Below, piece by piece: positions 18,681-27,192 of a stretch of 51,631 nucleotides of DNA. The notes below the pieces were generated by a model, which was given only the letters and a program-made list of their open reading frames with translations, did no database searches and had not been told where the DNA came from. The stretch is from Streptomyces oryzae. GTDB lineage: Bacteria; Actinomycetota; Actinomycetes; Streptomycetales; Streptomycetaceae. The position numbers and the translations under genes are program-made. The stretch covers positions 1 through 51,631 of the forward strand of contig NZ_JADKMA010000024.1 in the NCBI RefSeq assembly GCF_017676365.1, given 5' to 3'. Position 1 is the first letter of the stretch. Each line of letters opens with the position of its first letter.

Positions 18681-20147
18681 TCAGTCGAGTGGGGAAGGAG
18701 AAGGAGCCGCCCCGGCTGTGGCGCGGTCGTCGGCGAGCGCGAGAACCCGGCCACGAACGCCGTACCAGCCGATGACGAGTGCCGGGACGATGAGGACCAA
18801 CGTGCCGACGGTCCAGGTCCCGACGGGGTAGTCGAAGAGCATGAGAACGAGGACGCCGAGCAGGAAGACGAGCGTCAGATACGACGTCCAGGGCGCGCCG
18901 AACAGCCGGAACGCGGGCCGGGGCACCCTGCCCTCCTGTGACCAGCGGTAGAGGCGCAGCTGGCAGAGCACGATCGTCGTCCAGGTGCAGAGGATCGCCA
19001 GCGCCGTCGCGTTGATCGCGATCTCGAACGCCCTCTCCGGGACGACCGCGTTGAGCCCTACGCCGACGAGCGCGAGCACGGCCGTGAAGAGGACACCGCC
19101 GTACGGCACACCCTGCCGGCTGAGGCGGCTCATGAACCGGGGCGCCGCCCCGGTGCGGGCCATCGAACGGTAGATGCGTCCCGTGGAGTACAGACCCGCG
19201 TTCAGGCTGGACAGCGCCGCGGTCAGCACCACCAGGTTCATCACCCCGCCGGCTCCGGGGACGCCGATCTTGGCGTAGAAGGTCACGAACGGCGACTCCT
19301 CCGGCTTGTAGGAGTCGTACGGGAGCAGCAGGGCCAGCAGGGCGGTCGAGCCGACGTAGAACAACGCGATGCGGACGATGACGGCGTTGACGGCCCGCGG
19401 CATCACCTTGGCCGGGTTCTCCGTCTCACCCGCTGCGACGCCGATCAGATCGATGCCGGCATAGGCGAAGACGACGCCCTGCACGATGATCACCGCGGGG
19501 AGCAGTCCGTTCGGCAGTACTCCGCCGTGCTCGGCCACCACCGATGCGCCCGCCTCATGGCCGTCCACCGGGAATCCGGCGGCGAGGACGACGCCGCCGA
19601 CGACGAGGAAGACCACGATCGCGGCAACCTTGATCAGGGCGAACCAGAACTCCAGCTCTCCGAAGAGCCGGACGGAGACGAGGTTGGCGCACGTCACGAC
19701 GAGGAGCGCGGTGAGGGCCAGCAGCCACTGCGGCACGCTGGTGAGCGCCGGCCAGTAGTGGAAGTACGTGGCGACCGCGGTGATGTCGACGATGGCGGTG
19801 AGCGCCCAGGAGACCGAGTACACCCAGCCGGTCACGAAGGCGGCCTTCTCGCCGAAGAATTCACGCGCATAGGAGACGAAGGAACCGGAATTCGGCCGGT
19901 GCAGAACGAGTTCGCCGAGCGCCCGGAGAATGAAGAAGGCGAAGAGGCCGCAGAAAGCATAGACGATTGCCAGGGCCGGACCCGCAGAGGCAAGCCGCCC
20001 ACCCGCACCGAGCAGAAGACCCGTACCAATGGCGCCGCCGATACCGATCATCTGTATCTGGCGATGGGAAAGCCCCTTCCGGTATCCGGGCTCCGCCACA
20101 TCGGAACCACCCGGGTGCGTTGTTTCCGTGCTCGCTTCCACAGTCAC
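18681..20147 (-). CDS. APC-superfamily amino acid permease (AAT family)
   Basis: 488-residue transporter with twelve predicted membrane helices. The first begins [21 protein letters not shown], the substrate-site loop of the amino acid transporter family; later landmarks are [25 protein letters not shown] and [19 protein letters not shown]. It resembles AnsP/GabP-like permeases. The GTG at 20147 has a strong AAGGAGGAG upstream; the frame stays open to 20357 without transporter-like sequence. It is the first gene of a four-gene minus-strand operon and would import the substrate of the amidase/monooxygenase pathway. It is divergent from the PucR gene. Confidence 0.9.
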   Translation of the reverse strand: MTVEASTETTHPGGSDVAEPGYRKGLSHRQIQMIGIGGAIGTGLLLGAGGRLASAGPALAIVYAFCGLFAFFILRALGELVLHRPNSGSFVSYAREFFGEKAAFVTGWVYSVSWALTAIVDITAVATYFHYWPALTSVPQWLLALTALLVVTCANLVSVRLFGELEFWFALIKVAAIVVFLVVGGVVLAAGFPVDGHEAGASVVAEHGGVLPNGLLPAVIIVQGVVFAYAGIDLIGVAAGETENPAKVMPRAVNAVIVRIALFYVGSTALLALLLPYDSYKPEESPFVTFYAKIGVPGAGGVMNLVVLTAALSSLNAGLYSTGRIYRSMARTGAAPRFMSRLSRQGVPYGGVLFTAVLALVGVGLNAVVPERAFEIAINATALAILCTWTTIVLCQLRLYRWSQEGRVPRPAFRLFGAPWTSYLTLVFLLGVLVLMLFDYPVGTWTVGTLVLIVPALVIGWYGVRGRVLALADDRATAGAAPSPSPLD

Positions 20148-20250
20148 GAGCTCCTCCTTTTTCCGGCGCCGAGGGTGCGCAACCGGAAGATTGGCAGCGG
20201 CCCGGTGAACGAACAATGAAAAGTTGCACTGCGCACAGCGGCAAAAATTT

Positions 20251-20267
20251 GGCGTCTGCACAACGCC
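20251..20267. promoter_or_regulatory. Inverted repeat in permease/PucR intergenic region
   Basis: GGCGT, seven bases, ACGCC lies in the 212-base gap between the divergent permease and PucR genes, just after an AT-rich run. It is a candidate operator for the PucR regulator on the basis of symmetry and position only. Confidence 0.35.
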
Positions 20268-20359
20268 GCGGCCTGCGAGAGGGGGAAGGGAGGGCGGTGC
20301 CCGGTGTCCAAAGGACCACGTAGAATTCCGGGGCTTGCGCCGGAAGGAAGGAGGCACGC

Positions 20360-21526
20360 GTGTCCGATGAGCAGGACTGGCGATGGGACGACCTCATCGA
20401 GCGGACGCGCGGTCGTTTGGGCGCGATGGTGGAACAATTCCTCGCCCGGACGATGGCGGACCCTTCCTACGCCGATTCCGGCCTGACGGCGGAAGATTTG
20501 CGGCGGGCGAGTGTGGAGTCCTTCTCGGCGCTACTGGACAGTCTGCGCTCGGACGGAACCCCCAGCAGACTGATCTCCATCGCCGAGTCGGTGGGCACCC
20601 GGCGCGCCCGGCAGGCCGTTCCGCTGGAAAGTCTGCTGCGCGCCGTCCGGCTGGACTTCACGGTGCTGTGGGAGCACCTGGCGGAGCCGTCCTGCGACGC
20701 GGACCCGGCCCTGCTGGTGCGCAACGCCGGGCGCGTGTGGAGCACGGTGGACGAGTTCGCGGCGCATGTGCAGGAGCACTATCTCGCGGAGCAGCTGGCC
20801 ATCGAGCAGGCCAACGCCGATCTCCAACGCCAGTACCTCTCCCAGCTGTTCGCGCCGACGAGGCCGGCCGAAGCCGCCCTGGAACGGATAGCCGGAGCGC
20901 TGCGCGTCTCGCCGTCCGGCAATTTCTGCGTGGCCGCCGTCTCCCGGGACGACGGAGTCGTGGTGCGCCGGCGGTTCCGTGGCGCCGCCCGGTGCGCCCA
21001 CGCCTTCTTCGCCTACGACATGGGCCACCACACCCTGTTCATCTGGCCGACGGACGAGGTGGCACTGGGACGGCTCTCGCCTCCCATGAAAGACCTCTTC
21101 GCCGACGTGGCGGTCGCGGTCGCACCGGTGGCCAGAGGGCTGGCACGCGTCCGGGAGTCCGCGGCCGCCGCCCGGGAGATCATGATCGATCTGCCGATGG
21201 ACAGTTCGGAGGTGGCCACCCTGTCGGACCGCTGGCGTTCGGTGACCCGGCACCTCCTCGCCGGGGTGGGCTGCGACCTGGGCCAGATCGTCTTCCCGTA
21301 CCTCGAGAGGTGTACGGACCTGGAGCGCAGGAAGATCCTGGAAACCGTCAGCACTTACCTGGAGACGGGCAGCCTGGGCGACACCGGCCGCGTGCTGAAG
21401 TGTCACCGCAACACCGTGCTGAACCGGCTGAACGCGTTCGAGAAGTACACCGGCCTCGACGTACAACGGCCCTACGACGCGGCCGCCGTGATCATCGCCC
21501 TGGAGTGGCAGGGCACCCGGCCCTGA
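20360..21526 (+). CDS. PucR-family transcriptional regulator
   Basis: 388-residue regulator. The N-terminal part is helical and resembles the RsbRD-like/GGDEF-like sensing region of Streptomyces PucR proteins ([26 protein letters not shown]). The C-terminal HTH is the PucR type, [35 protein letters not shown]. The GTG at 20360 follows GGAAGGAGG. PucR regulators usually activate amino acid or purine catabolism in response to substrate. Being divergent from the permease/M20/amidase/monooxygenase operon, it is the likely controller. Confidence 0.88.
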   Translation: MSDEQDWRWDDLIERTRGRLGAMVEQFLARTMADPSYADSGLTAEDLRRASVESFSALLDSLRSDGTPSRLISIAESVGTRRARQAVPLESLLRAVRLDFTVLWEHLAEPSCDADPALLVRNAGRVWSTVDEFAAHVQEHYLAEQLAIEQANADLQRQYLSQLFAPTRPAEAALERIAGALRVSPSGNFCVAAVSRDDGVVVRRRFRGAARCAHAFFAYDMGHHTLFIWPTDEVALGRLSPPMKDLFADVAVAVAPVARGLARVRESAAAAREIMIDLPMDSSEVATLSDRWRSVTRHLLAGVGCDLGQIVFPYLERCTDLERRKILETVSTYLETGSLGDTGRVLKCHRNTVLNRLNAFEKYTGLDVQRPYDAAAVIIALEWQGTRP

Positions 21527-21609
21527 CGGAGGGCGGACGAGCCGACCGGCCGAGCGGCTGACCGGCGGCAACCGGCCAACCGGCGTGGGCGCCGACTGGA
21601 CTGGGGGGC

Positions 21610-22008
21610 TTACGACGCAGTGGCGCGGGCCCGGTGTTCGCGGATCTCCTCGTAGTGGTCGGAGGCCCAGCGGACGAAGGACATCGCGATCTCGTGGAGA
21701 CCGCGTCCCAGGGGAGTGAGGGCATACTCCACGCGCGGCGGAACTTCCGCGTAGGCGGTTCTCGTGATCAGTCCGTCCTGCTGGAGCTGGCGCACGGTGA
21801 GGGTGAGCATCCGCTGCGAGATGCCGGGGACCGTGCGCAGCAGGTCGCTGTAGCGCAGTGGCCCGCTCTCCAGTACGGCGATGACCAGCAGGCTCCACTT
21901 GTCGCCGACGCGGTCCAGCACCTGCCGGATGAAGCTCATCTGCTCGGCGGGAATCCCGGCGCACGGCCCCCGGTCTGCTGCTGGGCCTGATCCGGCTGCG
22001 GCATCCAT
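21610..22008 (-). CDS. HxlR-family winged-helix regulator
   Basis: 132-residue repressor or activator of the HxlR/MarR-like class. The core reads VLDRVGDKWSLLVIAVLESGPLRYSDLLRTVPGISQRMLTLTVRQLQQDGLITR, followed by the wing (VPPRVEYALTPLG). Of two possible ATGs, 22008 is chosen because GGAGAGGA then has a nine-base spacing; 22017 is nearly on top of it. It is divergent from an SDR gene 107 bases away, a common arrangement in which the HxlR protein controls the oxidoreductase. Confidence 0.88.
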   Translation of the reverse strand: MDAAAGSGPAADRGPCAGIPAEQMSFIRQVLDRVGDKWSLLVIAVLESGPLRYSDLLRTVPGISQRMLTLTVRQLQQDGLITRTAYAEVPPRVEYALTPLGRGLHEIAMSFVRWASDHYEEIREHRARATAS

Positions 22009-22115
22009 GGCGCACATTCCTCTCCGGCACACACAGCGATGTGCCTTTTGTACGGCCTTCCATACTGCCCCATCCTGGGGGCACGCACAAAGAGTAGGAA
22101 TTGGAAGGAGCCCCC

Positions 22116-22829
22116 ATGTCCAAAGTGATCGCGATCTTCGGAGCCGGTCCCGGCCTCGGCGCCTCCGTGGCCCGCCGGTTCGCCCGCGAGGACTTCCGCG
22201 TCGCCCTGGTCGCACGCCGCAGGGACCGCTTGGACGCGCTCGTCGAACAGCTCACCGGTGACGGCATCGAGGCGGCCGGCTTCACCGCCGACCTGTCCCG
22301 GCCCGCCGAGGTGCCCGCTCTGATCGCGGCCATCCGCGGACGCTTCGGCCGCATCGACGTCATCGAGTACGGCCCGATCAGCGGCGACCAGGGCTTCTCC
22401 CCGGCCACCCGGCTGGACGCGGCCACGCTGCAGAAGGACAGCCCGCTGCTCCTGCTCACCCCGGTGGAGGTGGTCCGCGCCGTGCTGCCGGAGTGGACCG
22501 AGCGTGGCGACGGCGCCTTCCTGATGACGACCGGTCACACCGCCGTGGTACCGAGGCCGTACCTGAGCGGCGTGGGCCCGCTCATGTCGGCGGCCCGCAA
22601 CTGGCTCTACTCCCTCAACGGCGAACTGGCCGAGGTCGGCGCCTACGCAGGCACCCTCTCCATCGCGGCCTTCATCGCCGGCAGCGAGGTGGGGGAGCTG
22701 GCCGCCACAGCGATGCCCGACGGGTTCGGCCCGCTCGTCGACCCGGACGACCTCGCCGCGCACTACTGGGAGATGTACACCAAGCGCGACCGCGTCGAGC
22801 AGGTCCACCCCGAGCCGTCGGCCGACTGA
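22116..22829 (+). CDS. SDR-fold protein lacking the usual YxxxK motif
   Basis: 237-residue Rossmann protein of the short-chain dehydrogenase fold. The cofactor motif is GAGPGLG and an Arg-rich strand follows (VALVARRRDRLDAL), favouring NADPH. The region that should hold Ser and Tyr-xxx-Lys reads MTTGHTAVVPRPYLSGVGPLMSAARN, with a Tyr but no Lys four residues later, and the NNAG motif is replaced by EYGPIS. It may be a non-classical reductase or a non-catalytic sensor. The ATG follows TTGGAAGGAG. It is divergent from the HxlR regulator. Confidence 0.82.
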   Translation: MSKVIAIFGAGPGLGASVARRFAREDFRVALVARRRDRLDALVEQLTGDGIEAAGFTADLSRPAEVPALIAAIRGRFGRIDVIEYGPISGDQGFSPATRLDAATLQKDSPLLLLTPVEVVRAVLPEWTERGDGAFLMTTGHTAVVPRPYLSGVGPLMSAARNWLYSLNGELAEVGAYAGTLSIAAFIAGSEVGELAATAMPDGFGPLVDPDDLAAHYWEMYTKRDRVEQVHPEPSAD

Positions 22830-22914
22830 GAAACCTGTCCCGCGGGCGTGCTGACTTCTTGAGCTGCGCTTCGTCCAGGCGGTGATCGGCGATGCTCGCT
22901 CGGCTCTTGCATCT

Positions 22915-22933
22915 CTGTATGACTGTATAGCAG
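22915..22933. promoter_or_regulatory. Candidate GntR site upstream of the HAD gene
   Basis: CTGTATGACTGTATAGCAG, about 52 bases before the HAD start. The core CTGTATGACNGTNTAG recurs in reverse orientation upstream of the nearby GntR gene (23764-23779). Confidence 0.55.
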
Positions 22934-22984
22934 AGTGACTGTCTTGCTCGGCCGACGACATCGCCATTCACCGAGGAGGAAGCC

Positions 22985-23668
22985 ATGTCCGAGATCCGCT
23001 GGGCCACGTTCGACTGCTTCGGGACGCTGGTCGACTGGCGGCACGGCATCAGCAACGGCATCGACCTGCTGTTCCGGGGGCAGGGGGCCCGGCTGCTGGA
23101 GAACTACAACCGGCACGAGGCCGCGGTACAGGCCGAGATGCCCGACCGTCGCTACCGGACCGTGATGACCGAGGCGCTGCGGCGTACCGCACGCGAGGCC
23201 GGCCTGTCGCTGCGCGAGGACGACGCCGCAGTCCTCGGCGCCACGATCCCGTACTGGCCCGTGTTCGACGAGGTCCAGGAGGAGCTCACCAGTCTGCGGG
23301 ACGCGGGCTGGCGGATCGCGCTGCTGACCAATTGCGACCAGGACGTGATCGGCGAGAGCCAGCGCCGGCTGGGGGCAAAGGTGGACGCGGTCGTCTCTGC
23401 CGAGATGGTCGGGGCCTACAAGCCCCGCCACAACCACTTCAACCGGTTCGAGGAGAGCTTCTGGGTGAGCCGCAACAACTGGGTGCACGTTGCGCAGAGC
23501 TACTTCCACGACATGGAGCCCGCACACGAACTGGGCCTCGCCCGGGTGTGGATCAACCGGCTCGGCGACCCGGACCCTCGCTCCATCGTCAAGCACCAAC
23601 TGCCGGACCTGCGCGGTCTGACCGACGCCGTCGAGGCGGCACACGCGGAGCGCCTCGCAGCCCGCTGA
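22985..23668 (+). CDS. HAD-family hydrolase, 2-haloacid dehalogenase-like (type II)
   Basis: 227-residue hydrolase. Motif I FDCFGTLVDW carries the nucleophile Asp10; motif II LLTNCDQD, motif III Lys in AYKPRHNHF and the late segment VAQSYFHDMEPAHELGLARVWINR fit the haloacid dehalogenase-like branch, where many members are really phosphatases of unknown substrate. The start is preceded by GAGGAGGAAG. It lies upstream of a GntR gene and a proline racemase-family gene on the same strand and shares a putative operator with the GntR gene, so the three may form a regulon. Confidence 0.85.
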   Translation: MSEIRWATFDCFGTLVDWRHGISNGIDLLFRGQGARLLENYNRHEAAVQAEMPDRRYRTVMTEALRRTAREAGLSLREDDAAVLGATIPYWPVFDEVQEELTSLRDAGWRIALLTNCDQDVIGESQRRLGAKVDAVVSAEMVGAYKPRHNHFNRFEESFWVSRNNWVHVAQSYFHDMEPAHELGLARVWINRLGDPDPRSIVKHQLPDLRGLTDAVEAAHAERLAAR

Positions 23669-23763
23669 CCGACGGCCGGGAACGCTTGCGCGCTCACCCG
23701 GGCATCGCGTACGGCCTGCCGGTTCCGGGGCGGATCACGCCGGGGGAGTGCTGCGCCCGCTGG

Positions 23764-23779
23764 CTAAACTGTCATACAG
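23764..23779. promoter_or_regulatory. Candidate GntR autoregulatory site
   Basis: CTAAACTGTCATACAG, whose reverse complement CTGTATGACAGTTTAG matches the site at 22915-22933. The inner part CTGT-CAT-ACAG is an inverted repeat. It lies 34 bases before the GntR start, where a repressor could act on its own gene. Confidence 0.6.
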
Positions 23780-23812
23780 CCGAGCTGTTGCCCCGCCGCC
23801 GGGAGGACCACC

Positions 23813-24457
23813 GTGCCGCCGCTCCAGACGACGACGACACGCGACGCCTTGGTCGCCGAGATCCGTCGAGAGATCCTCAGCGGGGATCTGGCGCCCGGAA
23901 CCAGCCTGACCGAGGTCGGGCTGGCCGGTCGCTACGAGGTGGCGCGGCCGACTGTGCGCTCTGCGCTGCAGGAACTCGGCCGGCGGCACCTTGTCGTCTC
24001 CAACGGCGGCCGGTCGCCGATCGTGCCCGTGATGACCGACGAGGACGTGCGTGATCTCTTTTTCGTCCGCCGTCCGCTGGAACTCGAGGCAGTGGCCCGG
24101 ATCGTCGCCGACGGACGTGACCTGGGCGCGGCCGAGCAGCGGCTCGAGGACCTGCGTCGCCTTCCTGGGGACGCGAGTTGGGGCGAGCGGGTCGAGACCC
24201 ACACCGCTTTCCACATCGCGCTGATCGACTGCGCCGGCAGCGCGCGCCTGAGCAGGGTGTATCCCGGCTTGCAGGAGGAGATGCAGCTGTGCCTGGCCCA
24301 GCTGCACGCCTCGTACCCGGGCTCGCAGGATCTGTACCGTGAGCACCGGGTCCTCCTCGACGCGATCCGCTCCGGCTCCCGCGAGGACGCCCTCGCCGAG
24401 CTGAATCTGCACCTCGACCGCGCGCTCGGGAAACTTTCCGACGTCCAGCAGCGCTGA
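23813..24457 (+). CDS. GntR-family (FCD) transcriptional regulator
   Basis: 214-residue regulator with the GntR winged helix (LVAEIRREILSGDLAPGTSLTEVGLAGRYEVARPTVRSALQEL) and a C-terminal FCD ligand-binding domain (FVRRPLELEAVARIV, THTAFHIALIDCAGSARLSRVY, EHRVLLDAIRSGS). The start is GTG with GGAGGA upstream. Repeated CTGTATGAC sites before this gene and before the HAD gene suggest autoregulation and control of the HAD gene. The racemase gene 62 bases downstream is probably cotranscribed. Confidence 0.9.
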   Translation: MPPLQTTTTRDALVAEIRREILSGDLAPGTSLTEVGLAGRYEVARPTVRSALQELGRRHLVVSNGGRSPIVPVMTDEDVRDLFFVRRPLELEAVARIVADGRDLGAAEQRLEDLRRLPGDASWGERVETHTAFHIALIDCAGSARLSRVYPGLQEEMQLCLAQLHASYPGSQDLYREHRVLLDAIRSGSREDALAELNLHLDRALGKLSDVQQR

Positions 24458-24519
24458 CCCAGGTAAGCCCTGGTTCGCAGGGAGCGGCGAACGCACTGCA
24501 ACCGCAACGAGGAGGGTCC

Positions 24520-25542
24520 ATGGCCGGGCAGCCCAAGATGATCAGCACCGCCGACTACCACACCGCAGGCGAGCCCTTCCGGATCGTGCTCGGCGGTGTA
24601 CGCGCGCCGCAGGGTGCGACGATCCTCGACAAGCGCGACGACGCCATCGCCCGCCTCGACGGCATCCGCAAGCTGCTCACCCTGGAGCCGCGCGGCCACG
24701 CGGACATGTACGGCTGCTTCGTCACCGAGCCCGACGACGCCGGCGCCGACCTCGGCCTGATCTTCTTCCACCGCGAAGGCTTCAGCACCGCCTGCGGCCA
24801 CGGCTCCATCGCCGCCGCCGTGTGGGCCGTCACCACCGGCTACGCCGCTCCGCGTGAGGATGGCACCCTCGTCCTCGACGTCCCCTCGGGCCGGGTGACC
24901 TGCCACCTCAGCGACGAAGCCGGCCACCCCCGGGTCCGCTTCGTCAACGTCCCCTCCTATCTGCACGCCCGGGACGTCGAGGTCGCCACAGCAGAGGGCG
25001 CCACGCGCGCCGACATCGCCTACGGCGGTGCCTTCTACGCCATGGTCGACGCCGGCAGCGTCGGGCAGCAGGTCACCCCCGCGCACCTGCCCCGCCTCAT
25101 CGAACTCAGCGCCCAGATCAAGGCGGACATCCTCGCGCGGCACCAGCTCGCCGGACCCGAGGACGACCGCGTCAACGGCCTGTACGGGGTGATCTTCTAC
25201 GACCGGCTGGCCACCGAGGCCGGACGGATCGAAGAGCGCAACGTGGCCGTCTTCGCCGACGGACAGGTCGACCGTTCCCCGTGCGGCAGCGGCACCTGCG
25301 CCCGCTTGGCCACTCTCCATGCGCGCGGCGAGCTCGGGGACGGCGAGCTGGTCAACCGCAGCGTCATCGGCACCGTCTTCACCGGCCGCGTCGCCGGAAC
25401 CACCACTGTTGCCGGATACCCGGCGGTCATCCCTGAGGTCGCGGGCACCGCCCGTCTCACCGGCTACCACACCTTCGTGGCCGAGCCCGGCGACGAACTG
25501 CCCCACGGCTTCCTGCTGCCCACCACCGCGGCCGACCGCTGA
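24520..25542 (+). CDS. Proline racemase family protein (racemase/hydroxyproline epimerase type)
   Basis: 340-residue enzyme of the proline racemase fold. Both catalytic cysteines are present, Cys92 in STACGHGS and Cys255 in DRSPCGSGTC, which favours a racemase or 4-hydroxyproline 2-epimerase over the dehydratase branch, where the first is Thr or Ser. Other landmarks are DYHTAGEPFRIV at the N-terminus and the YGGAFYAMVDA strand. The ATG has GAGGAGGG just upstream. Preceding GntR and HAD genes on the same strand suggest a small imino-acid regulon, but no hydroxyproline oxidase or dehydrogenase is nearby to confirm it. Confidence 0.85.
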   Translation: MAGQPKMISTADYHTAGEPFRIVLGGVRAPQGATILDKRDDAIARLDGIRKLLTLEPRGHADMYGCFVTEPDDAGADLGLIFFHREGFSTACGHGSIAAAVWAVTTGYAAPREDGTLVLDVPSGRVTCHLSDEAGHPRVRFVNVPSYLHARDVEVATAEGATRADIAYGGAFYAMVDAGSVGQQVTPAHLPRLIELSAQIKADILARHQLAGPEDDRVNGLYGVIFYDRLATEAGRIEERNVAVFADGQVDRSPCGSGTCARLATLHARGELGDGELVNRSVIGTVFTGRVAGTTTVAGYPAVIPEVAGTARLTGYHTFVAEPGDELPHGFLLPTTAADR

Positions 25543-25571
25543 GCCACGAGACCACCCTTCTCTCCCCGGGT

Positions 25572-26351
25572 TCAGCGGGCGAGCCAGCCGCCGTCGACGG
25601 TGAGGACGTGGCCGCACACGTAGTCCGAAGCCGGGGCGGCCAGGAACACCGCGGCTCCGACCAGGTCCTCGGGGGTGCCCCAGCGGCCGGCGGGGATGCG
25701 GGACCTGATCTCCGGTTCGCGCACCGGGTCGGAGCGCAGGGCCCGGGTGTTGCTGGTGGCGATGTAGCCGGGGGCGATGGCGTTGACCTGGACGCCTTTG
25801 CCGGCCCATTCGTTGGCCAGGGCGCGGGTCAGGCCCGTCACGGCGTGCTTGCTCGCCGTGTATCCGGCGACGTTGATGCCGCCCTGGAAGGACAGCAGCG
25901 ACGCTATGTTGATGATCTTCCCGGAGCCGCGGGCCAGCATCCGGGTGCCCGCTGCCCGTGCGAGCGTGAACACCGCGTCGAGATTGGTGGTCAGGACGGC
26001 TTCCCAGTCCTCGTCCGCCATCTCGGTGGCCGGGGACCGGCGGATGATGCCCGCGTTGTTGACGAGAATGTCCACCGGCGTCTCGTCCAGCACGGCGCCC
26101 GCCTCCTCGGCGAGGTGCTCGGTGCTCGACAGATCGCGGATCCACCGACGGGCGCTCCGGCCGGCGGCCTCGACCCGTCGCGCCGTATCGTCCAGGTCGT
26201 CGTGGTGGCCATGGAGGACCAGGTCGGCGCCGGCCTGGGCCAGGCCGACCGCGATCGCCCGGCCGATGCCGGTGCGGGAACCGGTCACCAGGGCTGTACG
26301 GCCGCGCAGGTCGAAAAGAGGGTTGGGCAGCGGGCTGGGCAGGGGGGTCAT
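25572..26351 (-). CDS. kduD: 2-dehydro-3-deoxy-D-gluconate 5-dehydrogenase (KduD)
   Basis: 259-residue classical SDR predicted to reduce 3-deoxy-D-glycero-2,5-hexodiulosonate (DKII) to 2-keto-3-deoxygluconate. All SDR motifs are intact: TGSRTGIG cofactor loop, NNAG, Ser in NIASLLSFQ and the YTASK catalytic pair. The C-terminus YVCGHVLTVDGGW is typical. The ATG overlaps the kduI stop by four bases and it is the last gene of the uronate operon. No 2-keto-3-deoxygluconate kinase or aldolase is in the window, so that step must be encoded elsewhere. Confidence 0.92.
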   Translation of the reverse strand: MTPLPSPLPNPLFDLRGRTALVTGSRTGIGRAIAVGLAQAGADLVLHGHHDDLDDTARRVEAAGRSARRWIRDLSSTEHLAEEAGAVLDETPVDILVNNAGIIRRSPATEMADEDWEAVLTTNLDAVFTLARAAGTRMLARGSGKIINIASLLSFQGGINVAGYTASKHAVTGLTRALANEWAGKGVQVNAIAPGYIATSNTRALRSDPVREPEIRSRIPAGRWGTPEDLVGAAVFLAAPASDYVCGHVLTVDGGWLAR

Positions 26352-27172
26352 CGCAGCTCCGTGATCGGATACGGCTCGACGTCGGTGTAGTCGGTGTTCT
26401 CGCCGCCCATGGCCCACACGAAGGCGTAGGAGCTGGTGCCGAACCCGCAGTGGACGGACCAGGAAGGCGAGATCACGGCCTGTTCGCCCGCGACGATCAG
26501 GTTGCGGGTCTGGTCCGGGCGGCCCATGAGGTGGACGACGCGCTGCTCGGGGTCCAGGCCGAAGTACAGATACGTCTCGGTGCGCCGGTCGTGCAGGTGG
26601 GCCGGCATCGTGTTCCACATGCTCCCGTCGGCGAGTTCGGTGATCCCGAGGACGAGCTGGCAGCTGGGGATGCCGTCGGAGTGGATGAACTTGTAGATGG
26701 TGCGCTCGTTGGACGTGCGCTGTTCGCCGAGGTGCACGGGGGTCGCCTCCGCCAGGCCCGCCTTGCGGGTGGGGTGGGTGGCGTGCGCGGGGGTGGATAC
26801 GAGGTAGAAGGCCGCGGAGCCGTCACCGGTGAAGGTGACCTCGCGTGTGCCCCGGCCGACGTAGAGCACCTCCTTGGCGGCCAGTTGGTGTTCGCTGCCG
26901 TCGGCCGTGACGGTTCCCGGGCCGCTGCCCACGTTGACGACGCCGAGTTCCCGGCGGGCGAGGAAGTGGTCGGCGCGCAGCGGATCCGCCGTACGCAGCG
27001 GCACCGGCGCGCCGGACGGCCTGACGCCGCCGATGACCATCCGGTCCTCATGGGTGTAGACGGTCCGGACCTCGTCGGTGCCGAACAGGTCCTGGACGAG
27101 GAAGCGCGAGCGCAGCGCCTCGGTGTCGAGACCGGGAACCTGATCAGGTCCTGTGGTGTGCCTGACCTCCAT
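26348..27172 (-). CDS. kduI: 5-dehydro-4-deoxy-D-glucuronate isomerase (KduI)
   Basis: 274-residue cupin-fold isomerase that converts 5-keto-4-deoxyuronate, formed from unsaturated uronates, to DKII. The metal site is visible in MPAHLHDRRTETYLYF and in the later WSVHCGFGTSSYAFVWAMGGEN, which is the family C-terminal signature. The N-terminal segment MVIGGVRPSG and RRELGVVNVGSGPGTV also fit. The ATG has GGAGG upstream. It follows the GH105 gene after 20 bases and overlaps kduD. Confidence 0.94.
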   Translation of the reverse strand: MEVRHTTGPDQVPGLDTEALRSRFLVQDLFGTDEVRTVYTHEDRMVIGGVRPSGAPVPLRTADPLRADHFLARRELGVVNVGSGPGTVTADGSEHQLAAKEVLYVGRGTREVTFTGDGSAAFYLVSTPAHATHPTRKAGLAEATPVHLGEQRTSNERTIYKFIHSDGIPSCQLVLGITELADGSMWNTMPAHLHDRRTETYLYFGLDPEQRVVHLMGRPDQTRNLIVAGEQAVISPSWSVHCGFGTSSYAFVWAMGGENTDYTDVEPYPITELR

Positions 27173-27192
27173 GGATGACCTCCGTCGTGTCG

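Noticed and set aside
21527..21609. Possible terminator after PucR
   Set aside because: AGCCG/CGGCT arms with a 10-base loop are weak; repeated ACCGGC makes several foldings possible.
23932..26145. Minus-strand open frame of 737 codons over GntR and racemase genes
   Set aside because: Only its far 5' end resembles anything, and that is the KduD gene read in another frame.
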